From: Limnoperna fortunei
Lineage: Eukaryota > Mollusca > Bivalvia > Mytilida > Modiolidae
NCBI GenBank assembly: GCA_944474755.1
Contig: OX104112.1
Location: 4,250,001 to 4,314,000 of the forward strand
Length of the DNA stretch: 64,000 nt
Direction of reading: 5' to 3'
The notes beneath the pieces are model-generated. The model saw only the letters and a list, made by a program, of their open reading frames with translations. It was not told the origin of the DNA and did no database searches. Positions 37,364-48,106 of this stretch are shown piece by piece (the stretch's first letter is position 1; the number at the start of each line of letters is the position of its first letter). Position numbers and translations under genes: made by a program.

Positions 37364-38112
37364 ACGTCTTGTCATGAACCTTTTTTCTGTGTTTTATTTT
37401 ATTTGTGTTTGTTTTTAGCTATTGCAATTTAATAGCGGATCGGATCATGTGATGTAATTTAGAAAGAAGACTTCTTTATATATAATCAGCCCCGGGTTTC
37501 TATTCAGATTGATGCATAAGTGTCGTGCAATGCTATTGTAAACTGAAAGCTCGACGACGACGACGTGTTATTATTAAATAAATAAACTTTGCAAGAATAC
37601 TGACTTTTGATTGGCTAGAAAATATTTTTGATCATAGGATGGAAAACAAATTTGATCGTCATGGAGACACGCGCCATTTGACGTCAGATATTCCTCCACG
37701 GGAAACTAACAGTTTTTGTGTTGATCTCTTTTTTTCAAAAATGTCCAGTTACAAAAATAAAATTGCTGAGTTCATTATATTGTTTGCATTTATTTATAAG
37801 TAATATAACAAAAAATTTTCGTTGTGCACATTTAATATAACAATTTTGTTATCCCTCAATGGAGAAAATATTTTTTGTAGTTAATCCTTAAAAATTGAAT
37901 GCGCAAAGATCCATTGACGTATGAAAGCTGTAACCAAGCACATTTTCAATGACGCGCAGTAGTCAACAATTTCATACGTAACAAAACAACAAAAGAAATA
38001 AACATTTAATATGCAATATTTATATTTGAATTTTATATCAATCAACTGGATAAGTTCATATAACAAACATGTAAGTGTCCGTTTTTGTTTCTTTATACAT
38101 GTATGACTATAC
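37364..38112. other. Intergenic DNA with no recognised feature
   Basis: Contains a (GAC)n-like stretch near 37553 and a minus-strand open frame of 78 codons at 37881-38117 with no recognisable domain. Nothing else is supported. Confidence 0.5.
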
Positions 38113-38370
38113 GCCACGGTGGCCGAGAGGTTAATTAGCTAACTAATGATAACGTACCAGTTAACATTGAGATTGTGGTATAGAGTCTCACTGCGGGAAG
38201 TGTGTACTCGATTCTAATCTTAATGGCCCGGGATTACCATTTTACCCAAAGACCTTTGAGGCTTTTTCTGGGAATTTCGGCTTCCTCCCACAATAAAAAT
38301 TTGACGCGATGTTATAGCTGACAAATGGGGAAAGTGGCGTTAAGCACCATTCAAACAAAGAAAGCAAAAC
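38113..38370 (+). mobile_element. tRNA-derived SINE, copy B, full length
   Basis: The head GCCACGGTGGCCGAGAGGTT is a clear Leu/Ser-tRNA-type A-box region. The B box is degenerate (TATAGAGTCTC near 38178). The body (CACTGCGGGAAGTG, TTTCGGCTTCCTCCCAC) and the 3' end (TTGACGCGATGTTATAGCTG, GAAAGTGGCGTTAAGCACC, ATTCAAACAAAG) follow the other copies. More diverged than copy C. Confidence 0.88.
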
Positions 38371-39574
38371 AACAATATTGTTGACGTTGCTAAGTGCACT
38401 GGTTTTGATGCGTCATCGAGAATTGAAAGATCACGTGCTATGGACACGTGACCTAATTTAACCAATGAAAATGAAGATTTCAATGAAATGCATGAACGCT
38501 ATGAATATGTCATGACAACAACTAGCATGTTCCTTTTGAAAAAACAATGAAAACTTTTGAATAACATCAGGTGTGTTCGACTGGTAATTGTCATGTTTTT
38601 CATTATTATAAGCAGGATTAAACTGTGATTGCATTGAAATGAAAATAGCCTTGTTAAAAATGCTATATAAATTTGAAGACTTTAAAAAGTGAAAATGTAA
38701 AATTCACCTAGCTGCTCTGTACATGTTTCAGTGTTAAGAAATCCTGATAGCGACCGCATATCAAAGTCAGTAAATACATAATAGAAAGCCGAATTAAAAA
38801 GGGATATTCAATGCCGCTGAAAGGATATTCAATGCCCCGAAGAGCGCGTCGATAATTTTACAAAAGAAAAACACCGAATCAAATTTCATTGTTATTGACC
38901 AATTAGAAAATGACCTTTCCTTGCCGTGCTGCTGCCAAGTCGGACAATTTGTCCACGGGCCTCTTAACTAACTCCAAAAGATTTGAATCACTTTCTGACG
39001 ATATTGCAGATTTTGAAGCATCAACATGCAAAAAACATCAAAAGACCTACCAATTTTTGCATGGTTGTATAATATATTGCTTAATTGAATGATAAACAAC
39101 AGCGACCAGCTTTATTGATAAATTTTAGATTCAGCTATATATGACAAGATATTTAATTACAATTCTGTCGTTAAAAGCAGACGTTACCTAACGTGAAGCA
39201 AGCAAATTTATTAAATGATAAATTAGGGACGATCTTTATTTAAAGATACATTTGGGATTTATAAATAAATCAGGGAGAAAATTCGTTGTTTTATTGAGCA
39301 ATGATTGGAATGGACAGTGTCTAGATCGCGGGAAGTAACTCCAGTTTTCTTGATAGAATGTTCTGAAAGAATTTACTAGTTATCTCCCATTAAATACATT
39401 TTACGTGTCAAATTATTGAAAGAATAACATTTATATTAATTTAAGAAAAAAGAAAAACCACATCATTAAGGATATAGTGTTAATAATGTTTATTAATTAC
39501 CCTGGAGTGAAAGTTAAATTTGGAATTACAATGAAATATCTCAAATCTTAAAAGCTCTGTAAATAGCAAGTTAC
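38371..39574. other. Intergenic DNA; only a solo foldback arm at 38739-38769
   Basis: Bases 38739-38769 (AATCCTGATAGCGACCGCAT then ATCAAAGTCA) match one arm of the foldback element at 47152-47285. A small direct repeat, GGATATTCAATGCC, occurs twice near 38800. The 60-codon open frame at 38910 has no recognisable domain. Nothing else seen. Confidence 0.5.
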
Positions 39575-40575
39575 AAGATGTCGACATCGAGAAGGAAACT
39601 ATTACGCTTGTTGGTAGGTAACTATTACACGTATGTAACCATTGCAATTGTTGTCATTTACAGTAAACGATTCCTCGTGTCAACATCAGTTAGAAAAGGG
39701 ATAACTATTGTCGATATCACGTAGGTTACGTAACTATAACGATTGTTTACATCTGTAGTAAACAAATTGTATGTTTGTATGATGTTTCAACAATTTTTCA
39801 GCTATTTCATTGCGTCCAGTTTTTATTGGGAGAGGACGCCGGAGTACCCGGAGAGAACCCTTGACCTTCGGTAGGAAAACTGGCAATCCTTGTCAATTAA
39901 AATTCGAGTACACCCTACAAGCACAGAGACTCGAACCCGCAACCTCAGTGTTGACAGACCACGTGATCAATAGTAGACGAACTACCTCAACCACTCGGCT
40001 ACCGAAGCCCCTAGTGAACAATAACACCTGTCGACATCTTTATTGAGGTATTAGACCTGTCGACACTGTGTACGTAACTCTTACACCATTTCCACATCTG
40101 TAGTAAACAATAACACATTTCGACATCAGGTAGGTAGCCATTGCACCTGATCACATCTGTAGTAAACTTTAACACATTTCGACATCAGGTAGGTAACGAT
40201 TGCACTTGCTCACATCTGTAGTAAACTTTAACACATTTCGACATCAGGTAGGTAGCCATTGCACTTGCTCACATCTGTAGTAAACAAGAACATATTTCGA
40301 CATCAGGTAGGTAGCCATTGCACTTGCTAACATCTGTAGTAAACAATAACACATTTCGACATCAGGTAGGTAGCCTTTGCACTTGCTCACATCTGTAGTA
40401 AACAATAACACATTTCGACATCAGGTAGGTAGCCATTGCACTTGCTCACATCTGTAGTAAACTTTAACACATTTCGACATCAGGTAGGTAGCCATTGCAC
40501 TTGCACACATCTGTAGTAAACTTTAACACATTTTGACATCGGATAGGTAAGTAACACACTTGCGACATCCGGTAT
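39575..40575. repeat. 59-bp tandem array interrupted by a SINE
   Basis: The unit contains ACATCTGTAGTAAACTTTAA then CACATTTCGACATCAGGTAG, spaced 59 bp apart (starts at 40094, 40153, 40212, 40271, 40330 and onward). About nine good units lie between 40030 and 40560. Upstream, 39575-39785 contains strongly diverged copies of the same words (GTAACTATTACAC, GTAACCATTGCAA, CATCTGTAGTAAACAAA), separated from the rest by SINE copy D. Confidence 0.9.
39790..40011 (-). mobile_element. tRNA-derived SINE, copy D, inserted in the 59-bp array
   Basis: On the minus strand: head GGGGCTTCGGTAGCCGAGTG then GTTGAGGTAG, B box GGGTTCGAGTC (39928-39938), body TTGACAAGGATTGCCAGTTT and GGTTCTCTCCGGGTACTCC, and 3' part CTGGACGCAATGAAATAGCTG (broken here only by spacing). 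The usual CAAACAAA tail is absent or eroded at 39790. Array words occur on both sides. Confidence 0.85.
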
Positions 40576-40727
40576 GGAACTATTAAACGATTACACTAAG
40601 TTTCCAACTACGGTCCGCGATCGGTTTACTACATGCAACGACATATTCAATAGTTATTTGATCTATGTCGACAAGCTTATTGTGACCATACTTGTAGGTT
40701 ATTCTCTGCTCAACCCAGCGTCACATG

Positions 40728-42096
40728 GACACCTGAGGTGGAGACACGGTGGGTTGTATTTATCCTAAGAATATTTACACCGGACACCTGAGATGGAGAG
40801 ACAGTGGGTTGTATTTATCCTAAGAATATTTACACCGGACACCTGAGATGGAGAGACGGTGAGTTGTATTTATCATAAGAATATTTACACCGGACACCTG
40901 AGATGGAGAGACGGTGAGTTGTATTTATCATAAGAATATTTACACTGGAAACCTGAGATGGAGAGAAGGTGGGTGTATTCATCCTAAGAACATTTACAGG
41001 ACACCTGTGATGGAGAGACGGTGGATTGTAGTCATCATAAGAATATTTACCGGTCACATGAGATGGAGAGACGGTGGATTGTAGTCATCATAAGAATATT
41101 TACCGGGCACCTGAGATGGAGAGACGGTGGGTTGTATTTATCATAAGAAAATTTACCGGAAACCTGAGATGGAGAGACGGTGGGTTGTATTTATCATAGA
41201 ATATTTACCGGACACATGAGATGGAAAGACGGTGGGTTGTATTTATCATAGAATATTTACCTGACACCTGAGATGAACAGACGGTGGGTTGTATTTATCA
41301 TAGATTATTCACCGGACACCTAAGATGGAGAGACGGTGGGTTGTATTTATCATAAGAGTATTTACCGGACGCCAGAGATGGAGAGACGGTGGGTTGTTTT
41401 TATCATAAGAATATTCACCGGACACCTGAGATGGATAGATGGTGGTTTGTTTTTATCATAAGGATATTTACCGGACACATGGGATGGATAGACGGTGGGT
41501 TGTTTTTATCATAAGAATATTTACCGGTCACATGAGATGGAGAGACGTTGGGTTGTATTTATCATAAGAATATTTACACCGGACACCTGAGATGGAGAGA
41601 CGGTGGGTTGTTTTTATCATAAGAATATTCACCGGACACCTGAGATGGATAGATGGTGGTTTGTTTTTATCATAAGGATATTTACCGGACACATGGGATG
41701 GATAGACGGTGGGTTGTTTTTATCATAAGAATATTTACCAGTCACATGAGATGGAGAGACGTTGGGTTGTATTTATCATAAGAATATTTACACCGGACAC
41801 CTGAGATGGAGAGACGGTGGGTTGTTTTTATCATAAGAATATTTACCGGTCACATGAGATGGAGAGACGGTGGGTTGTATTTATCATAAGAATATTTACA
41901 CCGGACACCTGAGATGGAGAGACAGTGGGTTGTATTTATTCTAAGAATATTTACACCGGGAACCTGAGATGGAGAGACAGTGGGTTGTTTTTATCATAAG
42001 AATATTTACACCGGGAACCTGAGGTGGAGAGACGGTGGGTTGTATTTATCCTGAAGATATTTACCGAATGCCTGTGCTGGCGACACGGCGGGTTTT
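40728..42096. repeat. 53-bp tandem array, about 25 units
   Basis: The unit contains ACCTGAGATGGAGAGACGGT then GGGTTGTATTTATCATAAGA and ATATTTACCGGAC, varying from 50 to 55 bp. A four-unit block (marker ATGGATAGATGGTGG at 41431 and 41645) is duplicated 214 bp apart. The last unit is strongly diverged. Period variation gives no sustained open frame. Confidence 0.93.
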
Positions 42097-43072
42097 GTGG
42101 AAGATTTCAGTTTTTATACATTCAGATTATTTCATATTTTTGGGTTTTTTCCTGTTTATTAACTTAGTTTCTCATATTTTTGAGATTTTTTCAGTGCTTC
42201 CTTGTTTTCTCGTGTTTTCGTAATTTCTACTGGTCTTGTCGGGAAATTTGTTAAATTCAACCATTGTGTGTTCCGAGTTTTTTCTTTACTTGCTATAAGA
42301 GCATCTTTACGTTACTTTGTAAAACCTCTTTTTCACAGACGCTTTGTTAACTTTGTTTTGATTGGCTTGAATAAAGTTAAGGTACTTTTGATTGAGCTTC
42401 CTATTTGTAGCAGATAACAACTTTTTTCGTATTTAAGGCCGTGAATTTTTCATTAAAGAGCTTTACTATTACAAGAGCCACAGTCTTTACAGACTACTTA
42501 AGGTAGGGTGCAACTTACGTGCCTGTTTGTCTGTATTTATATACAGCGTGCCTGCCGTTACAATATGGGGCTTCTTTGTAATTTTTAAGGGCAGATAATT
42601 TTTCCACTTTTACCGAAACTGCTCTACCCATCTGGTCAAATTACTTAGAATAAGGCAGTTCTTTTCAAAATGTTAATCTAAAGCCAAAAGTATTCATAAA
42701 CTGAAAAGTTAAGGTCTAAATTATGTTTTAGGAATAATTTTTGTAAACTACAATTAAGAAAGTCAACTTTTCGATTGAAAATAGGATTTATAACAGTTAC
42801 TGGGAAATGCCACATACCAATTTAAATTGGGAGTGTTAAAGTTTAAATTTTAAATTCTATACATGTTTAAAGTATTTTGATGTTTTTATTAGAAACTGAT
42901 GTATTATTTATTAAACTATCAAAAATTTATTTTGTATTACTTACGTTGGCAGAGACGCATGTCCTGTGAACGAACTCATTACTTTATAGGAGGCACAAAA
43001 TGAAACTTAGTCCAGCCTAAAAGAGTCACTCGGCAAACAAATCCACTTGGTGTCCGTTCATAAAATTTCATT
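42097..43072. other. AT-rich DNA with no recognised feature
   Basis: T-rich on the plus strand at the start. Two short plus-strand open frames (62 and 71 codons, hydrophobic and low in complexity) are probably chance. Confidence 0.5.
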
Positions 43073-45838
43073 GTCAAGGTTAATAAAATGGTTGTCTGGT
43101 TCATGTCAAGGTTAATAAAATGGTTGTCTGGTTCATTTAGGTTGGGTTGTCTTGGTTCATGTCAAGGTTAATAAAATGGTTGTCTGGTTCATTTAGGTTG
43201 GGTTGTCTTGGTTCATGTCAAGGTTAATAAAATGGTTGTCTGGTTCATTTAGGTTGGGTTGTCTTGGGTTCATTTCAAGGTTAATAAAATGGTTGTCTGG
43301 TTCATTAAGGGTAGGTTGTCTTGGTTTATGTCAAGGTTAATAAAATGGTTGTCTGGTTCATTTAGGTTGGGTTGTCTTGGTTCATGTCAAGGTTAATAAA
43401 ATGGTTGTCTGGTTCATTTAGGTTGGGTTGTCTTGGTTCATGTCAAGGTTAATAAAATTGTTGTCTGGTTCATTTAGGTTGGGTTGTCTTGGTTCATGTC
43501 AATGTTAATAAAATGGTTGTCTGGTTCATTTAGGTTGGGTTGTCTTGGTTCATTTCAAGGTTAATAAAATGGTTGTCTGGTTCATTTAGGTTAGGTTGTC
43601 TTGGTTCATGTCAAGGTTAATTAAATGGTTGTCTGGTTCATTTAGGTTGGGTTGTCTTGGTTCATGTCAAGGTTAATAAAATGATTGTCTGGTTCATTTA
43701 GGTTGGGTTGTCTTGGTTCATGTCAAGGTTAATAAAATGGTTGTCTGGTTCATTTAGGTTGGGTTGTCTTGGTTCATTTCAAGGTTAATAAAATGGTTGT
43801 CTGGTTCATTAAGGGTAGGTTGTCTTGGTTTATGTCAAGGTTAATAAAATGGTTGTCTGGTTCATTTAGGTTGGGTTGTCTTGGTTCATGTCAAGGTTAA
43901 TAAAATGGTTGTCTGGTTCATTTAGGTTGGGTTGTCTTGGTTCATGTCAAGGTTAATAAAATTGTTGTCTGGTTCATTTAGGTTGAGTTGTCTTGGTTCA
44001 TTTCAATGTTAATAAAATGGTTGTCTGGTTCATTTAGGTTGGGTTGTCTTGGTTCATTTCAAGGTTAATAAAATGGTTGTCTGGTTCATTTAGGTTAGGT
44101 TGTCTTGGTTCATGTCAAGGTTAATAAAATGGTTGTCTGGTTCATTTAGGTTGGGTTGTCTTGGTTCATGTCAAGGTTAATAAAATGATTGTCTGGTTCA
44201 TTTAGGTTGGGTTGTCTTGGTTCATGTCAAGGTTAATAAAATGGTTGTCTGGTTCATTTAGGTTTGGTTGTCTTAGTTCATGTCAAGGTTAATAAAATGG
44301 TTGTCTGGTTCATTTAGGTTGGGTTGTCTTGGTTCATGTCAAGGTCAATAAAATGGTTGTCTGGTTCATTTAGGTTGGGTTGTCTTGGTTCATGTCAAGG
44401 TTAATAAAATGGTTGTCTGGTTCATTTAGGTTGGGTTGTCTTGGTTCATGTCAAGGTTAATAAAATGGTTGTCTGGTTCATTTAGGTTGGGTTGTCTTGG
44501 TTCATGTCAAGGTTAATAAAATGGTTGTCTGGTTCATTTAGGTTGGGTTGTCTTGGTTCATGTCAAGGTTAATAAAATGATTGTCTGGTTCATTTAGGTT
44601 GGGTTGTCTTGGTTCATGTCAAGGTTAATAAAATGGTTGTCTGGTTCATTTAGGTTGGGTTGTCTTGGTTCATGTCAAGGTTAATAAAATGGTTGTCTGG
44701 TTCATTTAGGTTGGGTTGTCTTGGTTCATGTCAAGGTTAATAAAATGGTTGTCTGGTTCATTTAGGTTGGGTTGTCTTGGTTCATGTCAAGGTCAATAAA
44801 ATGGTTGTCTGGTTCATTTAGGTTGGGTTGTCTTAGTTCATGTCAAGGTAAATAAAATGATTGTCTGGTTCATTTAGGTTGGGTTGTCTTGGTTCATGTC
44901 AAGGTTAATAAAATGGTTGTCTGGTTCATTTAGGTTGGGTTGTCTTGGTTCATGTCAAGGTTAATAAAATGGTTGTCTGGTTCATTTAGGTTGGGTTGTC
45001 TTGGTTCATGTCAAGGTTAATAAGATGGTTGTCTGGTTCATTTAGGTTGGGTTGTCTTGGTTCATGTCAAGGTAAATAAAATGATTGTCTGGTTCATTTA
45101 GGTTGGGTTGTCTTGGTTCATGTCAAGGTTAATAAAATGGTTGTCTGGTTCATTTAGGTTGGGTTGTCTTGGTTCATGTCAAGGTTAATAAAATGGTTGT
45201 CTGGTTCATTTAGGTTGGGTTGTCTTGGTTCATGTCAAGGTTAATAAAATGGTTGTCTGGTTCATTTAGGTTGGGTTGTCTTGGTTCATGTCAAGGTTAA
45301 TAAAATGGTTGTCTGGTTCATTTAGGTTGGGTTGTCTTGGTTCATGTCAAGGTTAATAAAATGGTTGTCTGGTTCATTTAGGTTGGGTTGTCTTGGTTCA
45401 TGTCAAGGTTAATAAAATGGTTGTCTGGTTCATTTAGGTTGGGTTGTCTTGGTTCATGTCAAGGTTAATAAAATGGTTGTCTGGTTCATTTAGGTTGGGT
45501 TGTCTTGGTTCATGTCAAGGTTAATAAAATGGTTGTCTGGTTCATTTAGGTTGGGTTGTCTTGGTTCATGTCAAGGTTAATAAAATGGTTGTCTGGTTCA
45601 TTTAGGTTGGGTTGTCTTGGTTCATGTCAAGGTTAATAAAATGGTTGTCTGGTTCATTTAGGTTGGGTTGTCTTGGTTCACGTCAAGGTTAATAAAATGG
45701 TTGTTTGGTTCATTTAGGTTGGGTTGTGTTGGTTCACGTCAAGGTTAATAAAATGGTTGTCTGGTTCATTTAGGTTGGGTTGTCTTGGTTCATGTCAAGG
45801 TTAATAAAATGGTTGTCTGGTTCATTTAGGTTGGGTTG
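43073..45838. repeat. 56-bp tandem array, about 49 units
   Basis: The unit is GGTTAATAAAATGGTTGTCT, GGTTCATTTAGGTTGGGTTG, TCTTGGTTCATGTCAA (56 bp). A 9-unit, 504-bp higher-order repeat is visible in the first third (marker TTCATTAAGGGTAGG at 43301 and 43805). The last third is nearly uniform. Each unit carries AATAAA. The plus strand is G/T-rich; I count about 16 G against 5 C per unit. Confidence 0.97.
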
Positions 45839-45843
45839 AATTC

Positions 45844-46060
45844 TTAAAAAGCTGTACAGCAACAACATAAGTAAAATAAGACCAAACAATTTTCACTCAA
45901 AAACTGTTCGTAACCCCTCCTCCTGTTACGTATTGTATGCCCATAAACATTTTCCCCGAGTGTTATGAAGATCGGAAAACAACTGCTTGAGTTAGAGAGC
46001 GGACATCGTGGTTGAGGCCGCCCGCCCGCCATGGATGTTCCCATAATACGACCTGTCTTC
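45844..46060 (-). repeat. Possible dispersed repeat fragment
   Basis: On the minus strand, TATTATGGGAACATCCATGG, a GGCGGGCGGGC tract, then GATGTCCGCTCTCTAACTCA resembles, from memory, dispersed repeats seen in many mollusc sequences. An open frame of 66 codons covers it, but it has no domain and I do not call it a gene. Confidence 0.35.
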
Positions 46061-47151
46061 GACCGGCGTTTAAACAGTGCCTGGTCATAATCATATGGTC
46101 TATCCTTTTCATTATGTGCTAATAGGCGAGTTAAATAATTAGTTTTTTAAGTAGTTTTTTAAACTTGTAGTGAATACCCAACAAGTTTTATGGTCGCTAA
46201 TTTCGTTTCAACGCTGAAATACTTTTCACAGCATATCTCATTACTTTATGTTTGCTATTTTACTTCTGCAACTTAGTTATTCTGGGTAAATTTCTGTAGA
46301 TTTGTTTTCCAATGGTATTAGCAGCCAGTTTGAGACGACAAATTTTATAATTATTTATGGGTTAAACTACAGTTTATCATTGTTGTTATAAGTGGATATT
46401 TGTATGGAATGCTTTCATCTTTCTGACATAAAATCACATTTATCATTTTAAGCAATTTCTTTGTAACCTAATGAAATAAGCATGGGCATGTTTAAATACC
46501 AAGGACCGTAGTAAAGTCTGCCCCGCAACTCCCCCCCCCCCAAAAAAAAAATACTGTTAACATTACACAAGATCTTATCTGTTGGTTATATTGGTTATAA
46601 ACCTTGGTTCTGAGCGGAGCAGTAAGCTGCTACATTGACCTGATCGCACTGATAGCTAACGGTTACCATGGTAATGACGGATTTATACTTTTGAACGGAT
46701 GTAATCCCAATCAATCAGTCAGCGATCTGTCAGCTATCAGTTATTAATAATGTCAAAGTGTTTAGCTGACGAATGCAGGTACTGAACAAACAGACGACAA
46801 TATAGTCCCACAGTAAATGGAGGATGACGTGTGGCAGAGGTTATATCTGGGAACCAGTTATGTTCTCTGTGCCGAACAGTGCTGCTACACACACATACAT
46901 CGTGCGTGTCAACACATAATGGGAGAAACGTCAGCTCTGCTATAAATTGATTCGTTTATACTCATCTCCATATTTGAAACTGAAATTTCAGGATTATCAG
47001 CAAATTGATAACACAATGCAGTAATTAAATAAAAAATATTAAGGGTACTAGCATTACAACAATTAAAAAATGTAAGAAGGTGCTCCAGTAGAAAAGGCAT
47101 TCTCTGTTTTGCTCCTCAGGGGAGATTATTTTATTCATGTTTAAACCAATT
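46061..47151. other. Intergenic DNA with no recognised feature
   Basis: Contains a C11/A10 homopolymer pair near 46531-46551. Short open frames only; nothing recognised. Confidence 0.5.
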
Positions 47152-47285
47152 AATGACTTTGATATACGATCGCTATCAGGATTTATCAGCCCTCAAAAAT
47201 GTAAATTCAGTTCGCTTAGCGGCTCGGTGAATATTACATTTTCTCTGGCTGATAAATCCTGATAGCGACCTATATCACAGTCATT
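47152..47285. mobile_element. Foldback / MITE-like element with about 40-bp inverted arms
   Basis: The left arm 47152-47191 (AATGACTTTGATATACGATC then GCTATCAGGATTTATCAGCC) pairs with the right arm 47247-47285 (GGCTGATAAATCCTGATAGC then GACCTATATCACAGTCATT) with few mismatches; pairing extends weakly into the centre. No coding capacity. A solo arm of the same family lies at 38739-38769. Confidence 0.75.
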
Positions 47286-47820
47286 TGTTGTACAATATTG
47301 ACCAATACATAGTAAATCAGTTCATATTTAATCCAATGACGAACCACAATTTTTTGCACAATTATTTACATAAATTTGCAAGGAGTGAGGTATGCAGAAA
47401 AGTTCACTAAATTTCAGTTATTAGAAGACATTCCTAATTTCATATGATAGAAGTCCTAACTAAGATACACACATTCGTATTTTTAACACAGAAATTTCGA
47501 GTTCGCATGTTTATTGCAATACCGGAAACCAGTTGTTATGTGTACAAAAAAAAAAGAATTAGCAAGCCCTGTACCAAAACCATACAACATCGCCGTGGCA
47601 AAGTTTACATTCTAGCATTGCCTTTATTTGTGAGCTGGTCTACAATTTATGTCGTCTATAAATAAATGCGACACGCCCAGAAAAAAACACACAAACATGA
47701 AAAACCGGGTATAGAAAACTGCTCTATACATAGAAAAGGTTATTTACGTGTAAAATTGTTTGCTGACAGTTTCAATGGAAATGGACAATTCTACTTTTTG
47801 TTCAAAAGTCAAGGGAGAGT
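47286..47820. other. Intergenic DNA with no recognised feature
   Basis: Two short open frames of 73 and 66 codons without recognisable domains. Nothing else supported. Confidence 0.45.
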
Positions 47821-48020
47821 TACAAATCCGGATATAGACACACGCAACACACAAACCAAAACATGAAAAACAGAAAAAGAGTAACCCGAACCCAATAAAA
47901 ACATGGATGCACTCAGGTGCTCCGGGCGATTAAGCAGTGCCTGCCTCTAATTAGACACCCGTCGAGTTACTCATTGTCATTTCTAGTGAAAAGTCAAATC
48001 CGGGAATAGGAAACACTACA
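47821..48020. repeat. Possible dispersed bivalve repeat fragment
   Basis: ATGGATGCACTCAGGTGCTC then CGGGCGATTAAGCAGTGCCT and GACACCCGTCGAGTTACTCA resembles, from memory, a repeat found in many bivalve sequences (GCACTCAGGTGCTCCGGAAG). Non-coding here. Boundaries are approximate. Confidence 0.35.
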
Positions 48021-48106
48021 TATGACTTAATGAAAATGTTAGATCGTATTTGAGACACTTATTTCGAATAATTAAGTCATGGTGACGACCATAGAACTTC
48101 TGTATA

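Noticed and set aside
38910..39092. 60-codon open frame MTFPCRAAAK...
   Set aside because: Short, no recognised domain, no splice or promoter evidence; compatible with chance.
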